Positions 16,238 through 22,638 of a DNA stretch of 37,068 nt are shown piece by piece; positions within the stretch are counted from its first letter, which is position 1, and every line of letters begins with the position of its first letter. The stretch covers positions 1-37,068 of IMG/VR virus record IMGVR_UViG_3300030102_006189; one strand, written 5' to 3'. The DNA is from a virus. Both the position numbers and the translations under genes were made by a program. The notes beneath the pieces were generated by a model that had not been told where the DNA came from, made no database searches, and saw only the letters and a program-made list of their open reading frames with translations.

Positions 16238-16335
16238 CGCAAGCCCTTGTAAATACTGGTGGCCAGAGGTGGAATCGAACCACCGACACACGGATTTTCA
16301 GTCCGCGGAGATCACTGTATTTGTAAGGACTTGCG
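16238..16335. other. attP: tRNA-Phe 3' half flanked by 19-bp inverted repeats
   Basis: Bases 16257-16306, read on the minus strand, are the 3' half of a tRNA-Phe gene: anticodon arm GCGGA/CTGAAAA/TCCGT with anticodon GAA, variable loop GTGTC, T-arm GGTGG/TTCGATT/CCACC, acceptor strand TCTGGCC, discriminator A and encoded CCA. The D-arm and 5' half are absent, so it is not a functional tRNA. It is flanked by CGCAAGCCCTTGTAAATAC (16238-16256) and the inverted GTATTTGTAAGGACTTGCG (16317-16335), which match at 16 of 19 positions. It lies next to the integrase gene. Integration here would restore the host tRNA-Phe. Confidence 0.85.
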
Positions 16336-16362
16336 AGTGGAGAGCATAAACTGGTGCATAAA

Positions 16363-17475
16363 CTAGGAGATTTTGGCTAGAGCTTGCGATCCTTCTAGCG
16401 CGGAGCGATTAACATAGTGACCAAGTGTGGTTGCTATGTTCCGGTGTCCTGCAATTGCCATAACCTTGACCGCAGGAACTTCAGCAGCAAGCATTTCCGT
16501 GATGCCGGTGCGGCGTAAACAGTGCAGCGGATCGCCGGTCAAGCCCGCTTTATCACGCAGCTTCCGCATCGCAGCACAGATGCTTCCTTTTACCATGTAC
16601 GCTGGTCTTCCATGACCGTCATCCAGAAACCATTGCTCGCCTGGATTCCTTGACATCATATCGTAGCGTAATCTTTGCAGCAAAGTCGGATGTATTTCAA
16701 TCTTCCTGGTCTGCTTCTTTTTCACGCGCACAATTTTTCCTGGCTTCGGGAAATCGTTTACGTGGTGGATTTCAATGAAGCCGTTCTTCAGATCAATCCG
16801 CGACAAGGGCAGACTCCATATCTCACCCAGGCGCATGATTTGATAGCGTGCTAGCAGATAGACCCGCTCTAAGTTTCCGTTGCCGCTTTGTTCAACCTGA
16901 AACCTATAACGATTGATTTCATCAGCACTCCACACAGTCGGCTCACCGTTAGGCTGCTTGATGCGTGTGTGGACTATCTGTTTTTGGATTTTGATGGGTT
17001 TTCCCAGCAAGTCACTACGAAACTCTGCCAACCAATTGAAGCATGATTGCAAATGCCGCTGATGCTTATTGATAGTTGACTCTGTAAGACCTTGGCGCTC
17101 GCACGCCAGAACAAATCGTTTGTTCAGACTGTTATCCCATGTGGCTAGTTCAAAATCTCCCACGGCTTCCATCAGTTTTTTAAAACTTGTTTCATATTCT
17201 ACAGTGCTGCCTGTCCAGATTTTTTCTTCCAGGTAGCAGCGTGAAGCAGAACTAAACAAAGTTTTACTGATTTTTATTTGCCCGCCTTCATACTTCAGAA
17301 GTGCTTTCTGATACCGCTCTGCCAGCAGCAGGCTCACTTCTTGTTCCGACAGACTCTCTAGTTCCTTGAGAAGCGCCAGCGTTGGGCGGGCGGCCGGTTT
17401 CCCCTCTCTGTGGATGTATCCGACTACCCGATTGCGCGCTTTCTCCACCTTCCATCGCTTTTTCGGTCTGCTCAT
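16363..17475 (-). CDS. int: Tyrosine-recombinase integrase
   Basis: A 370-residue phage integrase. Catalytic residues are visible: Arg215 in YQIMRLGEI, a Lys in the KKKQTRKIEIHP hairpin, His318 and Arg321 in HCLRRTGITEML, His344 in AIAGHRNIATTLGHY, and the nucleophile Tyr354. Residues about 70-170 form the core-binding domain, and the first 65 are a basic arm-binding region. The ATG has AAGGA seven bases upstream. The 3' end abuts attP. The enzyme should integrate the phage into the 3' end of a host tRNA-Phe gene. It is transcribed leftward behind the repressor-like gene, which would allow expression during establishment of lysogeny. Confidence 0.95.
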   Translation of the reverse strand: MSRPKKRWKVEKARNRVVGYIHREGKPAARPTLALLKELESLSEQEVSLLLAERYQKALLKYEGGQIKISKTLFSSASRCYLEEKIWTGSTVEYETSFKKLMEAVGDFELATWDNSLNKRFVLACERQGLTESTINKHQRHLQSCFNWLAEFRSDLLGKPIKIQKQIVHTRIKQPNGEPTVWSADEINRYRFQVEQSGNGNLERVYLLARYQIMRLGEIWSLPLSRIDLKNGFIEIHHVNDFPKPGKIVRVKKKQTRKIEIHPTLLQRLRYDMMSRNPGEQWFLDDGHGRPAYMVKGSICAAMRKLRDKAGLTGDPLHCLRRTGITEMLAAEVPAVKVMAIAGHRNIATTLGHYVNRSALEGSQALAKIS

Positions 17476-17554
17476 TTTGTTTCCTTTCGTAAAAGATTAA
17501 TGCTTTTCGGGCAATTGATACTGATTTATCGCAACATGATTGTTTCATTGCACC

Positions 17555-17854
17555 TCATTTCTTAGCTATTGTCTCCAGTGCAGCTTTAAAGACGTTTATA
17601 ATTTCCCGCTGATCTTCTAGCTGCTTTTCTAAATCAGCGATTCTTTGCTTCAAGAAATCAACTTCTGACTTCTCTCCAGCAGTTTGTTTGCCATCGAACA
17701 AATCGCGCAGTGCTGCGATATATTTGGCGCTGGGACGATTCTCGCCTTTTTCCCAGCGGTGTACGGCGCTGTAAGGCGCGCCAAGTTTTTTACTGACATC
17801 TTGTACAGTTAATCCTAAAGCCATCCTGGCTTCACGGATTTCGTTTGGTTTCAT
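17555..17854 (-). CDS. Repressor-like Xre-family HTH protein with coiled-coil tail
   Basis: A 99-residue protein. Residues 4-55 are a Cro/CI-type helix-turn-helix: IREARMALGLTVQDVSKKLG, then APYSAVHRWEKGENRPSAKY. Residues about 65-95 form a coiled coil (VDFLKQRIADLEKQLEDQRE) likely to dimerise it. There is no LexA-like autoproteolysis domain, so induction by RecA cleavage is not expected. It is divergent from the early operon across a 91-base region with three TTGCAA boxes and upstream of the integrase on the same strand. It is the best candidate for the lysogeny repressor, although an early antirepressor-type role cannot be excluded. Confidence 0.75.
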   Translation of the reverse strand: MKPNEIREARMALGLTVQDVSKKLGAPYSAVHRWEKGENRPSAKYIAALRDLFDGKQTAGEKSEVDFLKQRIADLEKQLEDQREIINVFKAALETIAKK

Positions 17855-17867
17855 GCTCTAAAAAAAG

Positions 17868-17897
17868 TTGTTGACAATCGCGTAACTTCGCTATAGC
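17868..17897 (+). promoter_or_regulatory. Rightward early promoter
   Basis: TTGACA at 17871-17876 is 15 bases from TATAGC at 17892-17897; the overlapping TTGTTG at 17868-17873 gives an 18-base spacer. The -10 lies in the palindrome GCTATAGC (17890-17897). It would drive 17946 and the early operon. Confidence 0.55.
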
Positions 17898-17919
17898 TTT
17901 ATTGCAAATCATTTTGCAA
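17890..17919 (-). promoter_or_regulatory. Leftward repressor promoter
   Basis: On the minus strand TTGCAA (17914-17919) is 18 bases from TATAGC (17890-17895). The same GCTATAGC palindrome serves as -10 for both directions, so the two divergent promoters overlap and should exclude one another. Confidence 0.45.
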
Positions 17920-17937
17920 CAAGCTTTGCAACTTTAT
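17902..17937. promoter_or_regulatory. Operator: three TTGCAA boxes with 12-base period
   Basis: The palindromic hexamer TTGCAA occurs at 17902, 17914 and 17926, exactly 12 bases apart. The array lies between the rightward -10 and the first early start codon, and the middle box coincides with the leftward -35. A protein binding here would control both promoters. Confidence 0.65.
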
Positions 17938-17945
17938 AAATCATC

Positions 17946-18188
17946 ATGGAATTAACAGTCAAGCAAATCTTAAAACAGTCAGGAATTACGCTGCAGGATG
18001 TAGCGAATTCTTGTGACTCGACAGTGCCGGAAGTCAGCCGTGCGCTGAATGAAGCTTTTATCCATCGCGTGCGCCGTGCTGCGTTGGATTTGATTGCTCG
18101 TCGTTCTCAGGCACTCCAGGCGGCAAGCAAAAGCATGGATAGCAATAGAGCTATGGATGGCTCGTTCCAAAACCAATCCGCTGCGTAA
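17946..18188 (+). CDS. First early gene, Cro-like HTH protein
   Basis: An 80-residue protein. Residues 5-45 form a helix-turn-helix (VKQILKQSGITLQDVANSCD, then STVPEVSRALNEAFIHRVRR), and the C-terminus is polar and low in complexity. It is the first gene of the rightward operon, directly behind the three operator boxes, the position of Cro in lambdoid phages. There is no clear Shine-Dalgarno sequence between the operator and ATG, so initiation may be weak or nearly leaderless. It likely competes with the divergent repressor for the TTGCAA boxes. Confidence 0.65.
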   Translation: MELTVKQILKQSGITLQDVANSCDSTVPEVSRALNEAFIHRVRRAALDLIARRSQALQAASKSMDSNRAMDGSFQNQSAA

Positions 18189-18555
18189 ACGCGCGGATAA
18201 GCTAGGGCTATCCTGCTCGACATTATCTAAGGCTACTGGCATTCCTACGCCCACGATCAAGGGCTGGTTGCGCGGTAGCCATTATCCAAGGCCAAAGTTT
18301 CATGAAGCTTTGGCTGAAGGGCTGAAGGTAACTAAGAAAACACTGGATCGCTGGCTGGAGAAGATGTTTCCAAGCCGCTTCCAGGGTTTTTCTGCATACA
18401 TAGAAAAGGAAGCAACAATGAAAAAAAAACGCACACGCACACCGAAGACCAGAGCAGAGATCAAGGATGCAGTAGCAGCTTATCTGGAGCGCGGTGGAAC
18501 GATAACTGTGCTGCCGGATGAAGCAGAGTACACCATCTGGAGCGAGGATCTTTAA
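18157..18555 (+). CDS. HTH regulator with a C-terminal KTRAEI module
   Basis: A 132-residue protein from the ATG at 18157, overlapping the previous gene by 32 bases. Residues 10-70 form a Cro/CI-type HTH (ADKLGLSCSTLSKATGIPTP, then TIKGWLRGSHYPRPK). Residues 88-132 are a distinct module: MKKKRTRTPKTRAEIKDAVA, then AYLERGGTITVLP. An internal in-frame ATG at 18418 has AAGGA eight bases upstream, and stand-alone small phage proteins of this KTRAEI...GG.(I/V)T type are common. The gene may therefore yield both the full protein and a 45-residue C-terminal product. The stop overlaps the nuclease start (TAATG). Confidence 0.6.
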   Translation: MARSKTNPLRKRADKLGLSCSTLSKATGIPTPTIKGWLRGSHYPRPKFHEALAEGLKVTKKTLDRWLEKMFPSRFQGFSAYIEKEATMKKKRTRTPKTRAEIKDAVAAYLERGGTITVLPDEAEYTIWSEDL

Positions 18556-19388
18556 TGGATCACTACAGCCCTAGTCAGTTTCGCAAATACCAGGACTGCG
18601 GGCAGCAGTACCAGTACCGGTACGTGAAGAAGCTGCACGAAAAAACCAAAGAAGCATTGATCATTGGCCGCGCAGTCGATGAAGCAATCAATAGTATACA
18701 CACAAATGTTATGGAACCATCGCTGCCGGCAAAGCCTGAAGTTTTTCTTTTCCAGACAATAGAATCAGAGCGCTTTACGCACGGCGATGAACTGAAGGCA
18801 GAGGAATGGGACAGCATCGATGAGATGGCAACGCGCTTTGTCGAGCATGATATTTTTGAACAATACAAGAGCATGATTGACTACAAGGTGCGCGCCATTC
18901 AGCACGATATGGTTCTGCGCGTTCATGGTCTTGATCGCAAAATTGTTGGCATCGCAGATTGCATCGCAGAGCGCTCTGTATTTGGTCAGAAAGAACACTA
19001 TGAATCTGCGCTGATTCTGGATGTCAAGACAGCCGCGCGCTCAGTTTCTCCAAAACCCAGCTACAGCTATCGGTTTCAGTTATCAGTCTACGCCCTTGCC
19101 TGGATGTGCATGCAGGGTACGGAGATCATTCCGCAGTGCGAAGTGCGCGTGCTGGTTAAGAAGAAGAAACCCGAATGGCAAGTGCAAGTTGTGCCAATCA
19201 CGGAGAACGACCTAGCACATGTGCTAGAAGTTGCGCGAATGCACGAACGATCTGTCAAGGCACAGTATTTCCCGATCAATCGGGATTCTAAGTTCTGTAG
19301 TGAAAAGAACTGTAGTTATTTCGAGCGCTGCCATGAAGAACATGGCGGCCGGCTTACGGACGTTTTAGCTCAGTGCATCCGTGGCTGA
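18555..19388 (+). CDS. PD-(D/E)XK nuclease with a Cas4/AddB-like Fe-S cysteine set
   Basis: A 277-residue RecB/Cas4-type nuclease. It starts like AddB/Cas4 with HYSPSQFRKYQDCGQQYQYR (Cys15). Core motifs are GIADCIAERS, then LILDVKTAAR (Asp and Lys of the active site) and RFQLSVYAL (QxxxY motif). Three further cysteines (248, 253, 259, in KFCSEKNCSYFERC) complete the Cys...Cys-Cys-Cys set that holds a 4Fe-4S cluster in Cas4 and AddB. It should resect DNA ends for recombination by the ATPase and SSB-like proteins encoded downstream. No CRISPR repeats are present, so an adaptation role is not supported. Confidence 0.85.
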   Translation: MDHYSPSQFRKYQDCGQQYQYRYVKKLHEKTKEALIIGRAVDEAINSIHTNVMEPSLPAKPEVFLFQTIESERFTHGDELKAEEWDSIDEMATRFVEHDIFEQYKSMIDYKVRAIQHDMVLRVHGLDRKIVGIADCIAERSVFGQKEHYESALILDVKTAARSVSPKPSYSYRFQLSVYALAWMCMQGTEIIPQCEVRVLVKKKKPEWQVQVVPITENDLAHVLEVARMHERSVKAQYFPINRDSKFCSEKNCSYFERCHEEHGGRLTDVLAQCIRG

Positions 19389-19584
19389 AGAAGAACAACA
19401 TGAGCGGCTGATTACGGCGCTGGAAGAGAACACGCGAGCCATGCTGCTGTTAGTGCGCACCATGCCGGACTTCATCCAGGAGATGCAGTCAGCAGATGCA
19501 GTCACACGCGCCGGACTATCTAAGGATCAGCTTTTCGAGGAAGCAGCAGAGATCGCGAAACAAATAAAAAAGGAAGAGCAATGA
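19381..19584 (+). CDS. Small acidic helical protein of the recombination operon
   Basis: A 67-residue protein starting at GTG, overlapping the nuclease stop by 8 bases and the Sak4-like start by 4. It is Glu-rich and helical (HERLITALEENTRAMLLLVR, then SKDQLFEEAAEIAKQIKKEE). Tight coupling to both neighbours suggests an accessory subunit of the nuclease/ATPase module. No family is recognised. Confidence 0.6.
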   Translation: MAEEEQHERLITALEENTRAMLLLVRTMPDFIQEMQSADAVTRAGLSKDQLFEEAAEIAKQIKKEEQ

Positions 19585-20327
19585 GCTTACAAGAAAAAGT
19601 ATTGACCGGAAAGCAGCTACGGCCGCTTCGGGTCATCGTTTACGGCCCAGGCGGGATCGGTAAAAGCTTCTGGGCATCACAGTGGAAAGAGTCACTGATC
19701 CTGGATATAGAAGGCGGCTTGGGCGGCATCGACTGCGCGAGCATCCCGCTGATCGGCAAGCCCTGGTCAGAAATTTTAAGCACGCTGACAGAGCTAGCAA
19801 CCGAAGAGCATGGCTACAAAACCATTGTGCTGGATTCGCTCGATTGGCTTGAGCGCTTAATGCACATCGATATTTGTCAAGTGCGCGGCTGCATCAGCAT
19901 CGGTGATCTTCAGTACGGTGCAGGCTACGTGCAGGCACTCAGCTACTTTGAAGAGCTTGTTCAGCACATGGAAGCACTCCGCGCCAAAGGTATGAACATT
20001 GTCTTGATCTGCCACGCCAGCATCAAAGAAATGAAAGATCCCACCGCGCATCTTTACAGCAAGTACCAGCTAGCACTCAACGCAAAGGCCGCAGAGAAAA
20101 TGTACCAATGGGCTGACTGCGTTTTATTTGCGAAGCAGGAAATTTCAGTGACCACAGAGAAAAAGGATTTCGGCGGTGTCCGCAAGCGTGCGGGCGGGGG
20201 CGAGCGCCGAATGTATTGCAATGATTCGCCCACTTACCATGCGAAAAATCGATACGATCTGCCGGATGAAATGCCGCTGGATTACGAGGTTTTTCGGAAT
20301 CATATAACCGCTTATTTCGGAGAATAA
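19581..20327 (+). CDS. Sak4-like single-strand annealing / RecA-fold ATPase
   Basis: A 248-residue ATPase of the phage AAA_24 / Sak4 type. Walker A is VYGPGGIGKSFWAS near residue 20, and Walker B is TIVLDSLDWLERLM near residue 90. LICHASIKEM near residue 140 is a sensor-like strand. The C-terminal RMYCNDSPTYHAKNRYDLP pattern is typical of the family. Sak4 proteins bind ssDNA and promote annealing together with a phage SSB. Neighbours (Fe-S nuclease upstream, DUF669-like SSB two genes downstream, RusA later) form a standard phage recombination cassette. AAGGA precedes the ATG. Confidence 0.85.
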   Translation: MSLQEKVLTGKQLRPLRVIVYGPGGIGKSFWASQWKESLILDIEGGLGGIDCASIPLIGKPWSEILSTLTELATEEHGYKTIVLDSLDWLERLMHIDICQVRGCISIGDLQYGAGYVQALSYFEELVQHMEALRAKGMNIVLICHASIKEMKDPTAHLYSKYQLALNAKAAEKMYQWADCVLFAKQEISVTTEKKDFGGVRKRAGGGERRMYCNDSPTYHAKNRYDLPDEMPLDYEVFRNHITAYFGE

Positions 20328-20329
20328 TT

Positions 20330-20620
20330 ATGACAGGAGCGGAACTAGAGTTGTTGAGAAACACCATCGGTATGAGCCGGAAGGAATTCGCGGATGCAAC
20401 CGGTATAGACAACAACACGGTCTGGAATTGGGAAACCAAGCGCGCGCAGGACGAACTCAAGCCTTGGGTTCCTCTTGCCATTCAAGCGCTTGCTGGTGAC
20501 AAATTCCGCGTAATTGACGGTGAAATTTGGGTGCGTGCGATCACACTCGCGCAAGCCAAAGCCAACGGTAGCGCCACTCACACGCTGCCTAATTTTGATC
20601 AACCTACCTTGGAGATTTAA
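20330..20620 (+). CDS. HTH regulator within the recombination operon
   Basis: A 96-residue protein. Residues 5-45 are an Xre-like HTH (LELLRNTIGMSRKEFADATG, then IDNNTVWNWETKRAQ), followed by a small C-terminal region (FRVIDGEIWVRAITLAQAKA). It starts two bases after the Sak4-like stop and ends at the start of the SSB-like gene. It may autoregulate the recombination genes or modulate the early-to-late change. Its target is unknown. Confidence 0.65.
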   Translation: MTGAELELLRNTIGMSRKEFADATGIDNNTVWNWETKRAQDELKPWVPLAIQALAGDKFRVIDGEIWVRAITLAQAKANGSATHTLPNFDQPTLEI

Positions 20621-21112
20621 ATGCCATTTTTTGATCCACACGAAGAGCTAGCAGGGACGAACTACGATCCGATTCCTGACGGTGAACACACTTGCATTGT
20701 CAACTCAAGCGCCTGGAAAGATTCCGCAAGCGGCGGGAACTATCTGGAAATCGAATTCTCGATATTCGGCGGGCAGTTTGAAGGCCGCATGATCTGGGAC
20801 CGTCTGAACCTTGTCAACAAGAACGACATGGCCGTGCAGATCGCACGTGAAGGGCTAGCACGCTTCTGTCGTGTTTTTGAATGCACGCAGCCGCTCGAAA
20901 ACCCGCAGGAGTTGCAGTCCTTCATGTCGTCAACCTGGGGCAAGAAGTGTCTGGTCAAGGTCAAGAACCAGCCGCGCAAGAATAACCCAGATCAAATCGA
21001 CTTAGTGGTGAAAAACGTGCGCCGGTTGGAGCAGCCTGAAGCTGCGAAGCCAGCACCCAAATCCAGCAAGAAAGATGTCGATCCCAAAGACCCAGACAAG
21101 CTCCCTTTTTAG
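20621..21112 (+). CDS. DUF669-like single-stranded DNA-binding protein
   Basis: A 163-residue protein matching the phage DUF669 family: DPIPDGEHTCIVNSSAWKDS, then NYLEIEFSIFGGQFEGRMIW, then KCLVKVKNQPRKN. The C-terminus is charged and ends KDPDKLPF, acidic with a hydrophobic tip like the partner-binding tails of SSB proteins. DUF669 genes accompany Sak4 ATPases and are regarded as phage SSBs with an OB-like fold. It should coat ssDNA during recombination and replication. Confidence 0.8.
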   Translation: MPFFDPHEELAGTNYDPIPDGEHTCIVNSSAWKDSASGGNYLEIEFSIFGGQFEGRMIWDRLNLVNKNDMAVQIAREGLARFCRVFECTQPLENPQELQSFMSSTWGKKCLVKVKNQPRKNNPDQIDLVVKNVRRLEQPEAAKPAPKSSKKDVDPKDPDKLPF

Positions 21113-21116
21113 CACG

Positions 21117-21311
21117 GTGAGCTACGTCCAGAACTACCCTTATCATGGCTACAAGATTAAGCGCGATAGTTACATGGCGATGTATGAAGTCATTGAAACC
21201 ATCTCGCATCATGGAGCTACAGAAGTCGTCTGGCGCTGGTTTCCGACAAAAGACGATGCAGAAGAATTTATACGCGCCCAGCAGCGGGTGGCGCGCCCTC
21301 AGTCTCAGTAA
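21117..21311 (+). CDS. Small early protein, unknown function
   Basis: A 64-residue protein from GTG at 21117, the first start after the upstream stop; ATG at 21174 is an alternative. It reads SYVQNYPYHGYKIKRDSYMA, then MYEVIETISHHGATEVVWRW and FPTKDDAEEFIRAQQ. The pattern (substrate-like strands with a final KDDAEEFI helix) resembles small single-domain phage proteins, but no family is named here. The region after it has no coding ORF until 21386. Confidence 0.5.
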   Translation: MSYVQNYPYHGYKIKRDSYMAMYEVIETISHHGATEVVWRWFPTKDDAEEFIRAQQRVARPQSQ

Positions 21312-21343
21312 CTCGCTGCCTATTCTTTCATGTTTCCTCTCCG

Positions 21344-21378
21344 CGCGCCCGCTGTTGCTCCTAATGGCAGTGGGCGCG
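21344..21378 (+). other. RNA hairpin before the gene at 21386
   Basis: CGCGCCCGCTG (21344-21354) pairs along all 11 bases, one as G-U, with CAGTGGGCGCG (21368-21378) around a 13-base loop. It ends 7 bases before the next start codon, whose AGGA lies only 0-1 bases from ATG. There is no T-run, so translational control or RNA stabilisation is likelier than termination. Confidence 0.5.
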
Positions 21379-21385
21379 TTCAGGA

Positions 21386-21730
21386 ATGAAAACGCTTGAA
21401 GAACTAGCAGACATTATCATCAAGGATGCTCTTTCACGCGGGCATGCTTTGATGGTATGCGATAGCGCGGAGGAAGCCGGCGAACTGCTGGCTTACTTAG
21501 AAAAGCGCATACCCGCAAGCACTGATCCAGTTTGGCAGGATCTTTTCCCAAATGAGCGCCGGCACTTGGCAACGGCTCTGATTCGGAAAAAGGAAGTCAA
21601 CATTTACAGCGTTAGGTATTTCAAGAACCTGGATGATGCTGATCAAAATATTCGCGTGCAGCTATATAGTCGGAGTAATCGCCGGCGCGGTCCTAATGCT
21701 TCACGCGCTAAGAAAAAGAAAAAAGGATGA
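21386..21730 (+). CDS. Early protein of unknown function, basic C-terminus
   Basis: A 114-residue protein. The N-terminal part (LEELADIIIKDALSRGHALM, then VCDSAEEAGELLAYLEKRIP) looks like an alpha/beta unit, and the last 20 residues are strongly basic (SRSNRRRGPNASRAKKKKKG), suggesting nucleic-acid contact. Its stop overlaps the following ATG. Function is not recognised. Confidence 0.55.
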   Translation: MKTLEELADIIIKDALSRGHALMVCDSAEEAGELLAYLEKRIPASTDPVWQDLFPNERRHLATALIRKKEVNIYSVRYFKNLDDADQNIRVQLYSRSNRRRGPNASRAKKKKKG

Positions 21731-22101
21731 TGCTCAAATTTCTACGGTTTCACCATAGCAGGCTCGCCAAGCGCGGAACGAAAACCTATGACCTTTACGA
21801 GTGCGTGTGCGGCAACCAGAAAGTCATTCGCCGCGATCAAGTCAAAGCTGGAAACATCAAGTCATGCGGGTGCTTGCGCAGAGACATGGCGCGGGAAAAC
21901 TTAAAGAAGATTCGCAGGCTAAATTATAACAACGTCAACAACGGCGGCAGGAAACCAGGAACCAGCGTGCCAAGTGCTAACAAGGGCAAGGTCTGCATTT
22001 ACTTGACAAAGGGAAAGCATATCGGCTCGCGCAGAATGTATGTAACAGAAGAAGAGCTAACAGAAATTTACCTGGGCATACGTGATGATCCAGCGGCTTG
22101 A
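21730..22101 (+). CDS. Zinc-ribbon DNA-binding protein
   Basis: A 123-residue protein; the second ATG of ATGATG is preferred because it leaves three bases after AAAAGG. Residues 20-50 contain YECVCGNQKVIRRDQ, then VKAGNIKSCGCLRR: two CxC pairs about 20 residues apart. This zinc ribbon is frequent in phage AP2-like regulators and HNH-associated proteins. No HNH catalytic motif is visible. The basic C-terminal half includes VCIYLTKGKHIGSRRMYVTE. It overlaps the RusA gene by 17 bases. A DNA-binding role is inferred. Confidence 0.6.
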   Translation: MLKFLRFHHSRLAKRGTKTYDLYECVCGNQKVIRRDQVKAGNIKSCGCLRRDMARENLKKIRRLNYNNVNNGGRKPGTSVPSANKGKVCIYLTKGKHIGSRRMYVTEEELTEIYLGIRDDPAA

Positions 22102-22474
22102 AGCGTGGCTGCCTTACCCGCCGGCGCTGAACAAAATCTGGCGCATGCACAACAACAATATCTACCTATCGCCGGAGGCAAAGCAGTACAAGCAGAGCGT
22201 TGAAGAGATCCTGGGCTGGCAGGGAGAAACGATCTGGAAGTCAGAGATGCTAGTCGTTGACATCGTGAGCTATCCACCGGACCGGCGCACGCGTGACATA
22301 GACGGCATTCTCAAGTGCTTGATTGATGCGATCCCAAGCGGGCAAGGCGGTATCTGGGCAGATGATTCTCAGATTGCCGAACTGCATGTGCTACGGCTCT
22401 ACGGTTTTGAGCATAAAGGCAGCGTGCAGATCAAGATCAGCGAATGCAGAAAAGAAAACGTGAGGAAGCGATGA
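22085..22474 (+). CDS. rusA: RusA-family Holliday-junction resolvase
   Basis: A 129-residue protein. It has the family opening (WLPYPPALNKIWRMHNNNIY), the acidic catalytic segment PPDRRTRDIDGILKCLIDAI (Asp residues of RDID and LIDA) and the later Asp pair in GIWADDSQIAEL. RusA enzymes cut four-way junctions as homodimers and resolve recombination or packaging intermediates. An in-frame GTG lies at 22082. The TGA overlaps the next ATG (ATGA). It fits with the nuclease, ATPase and SSB genes upstream. Confidence 0.9.
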   Translation: MIQRLEAWLPYPPALNKIWRMHNNNIYLSPEAKQYKQSVEEILGWQGETIWKSEMLVVDIVSYPPDRRTRDIDGILKCLIDAIPSGQGGIWADDSQIAELHVLRLYGFEHKGSVQIKISECRKENVRKR

Positions 22475-22638
22475 GCTACGATCCAGTGGCCCGCGACATC
22501 TGGCTGACTACGGAGCCAGAAAAACCATATCTTTGCGACGTGTGTGGAGCAGAAGTCGATGAAGATGAAGAATATCAAGGCACATGGGTTTGTGAGGACT
22601 GTCTTGAAAAATACTCAGAATCAACGGAGAGCGAATGA
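22471..22638 (+). CDS. Small zinc-ribbon protein
   Basis: A 55-residue protein starting at ATG 22471 with GAGGAAG just upstream. Two CxxC pairs (YLCDVCGAE and WVCEDCLEK) separated by an acidic DEDEEYQGT loop form a zinc ribbon. It is coupled to RusA and to the replication gene by ATGA overlaps on both sides. It is likely a nucleic-acid or protein adaptor; partner unknown. Confidence 0.65.
   Translation: MSYDPVARDIWLTTEPEKPYLCDVCGAEVDEDEEYQGTWVCEDCLEKYSESTESE

Noticed and set aside
16257-16306. A functional tRNA-Phe gene
   Set aside because: Only the part from the 5' anticodon stem to CCA is present. The D-arm and 5' acceptor strand are missing, so it is the attachment core.
17288-17548. Minus-strand ORF with GAGGT upstream, between repressor and integrase, considered as an excisionase
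   Set aside because: More than two thirds lies inside the integrase gene in another frame, and the sequence has no winged-helix or Xis pattern. A short product cannot be fully excluded.
18555-19388. Cas4 of a CRISPR adaptation module
   Set aside because: There are no CRISPR repeats, Cas1 or Cas2, and the neighbours are Sak4-like and SSB-like recombination genes.
21145-21399. ORF with a hydrophobic C-terminus overlapping the gene at 21117
   Set aside because: It is in a shifted frame of a better ORF, and its C-terminal hydrophobic part comes from the hairpin region.
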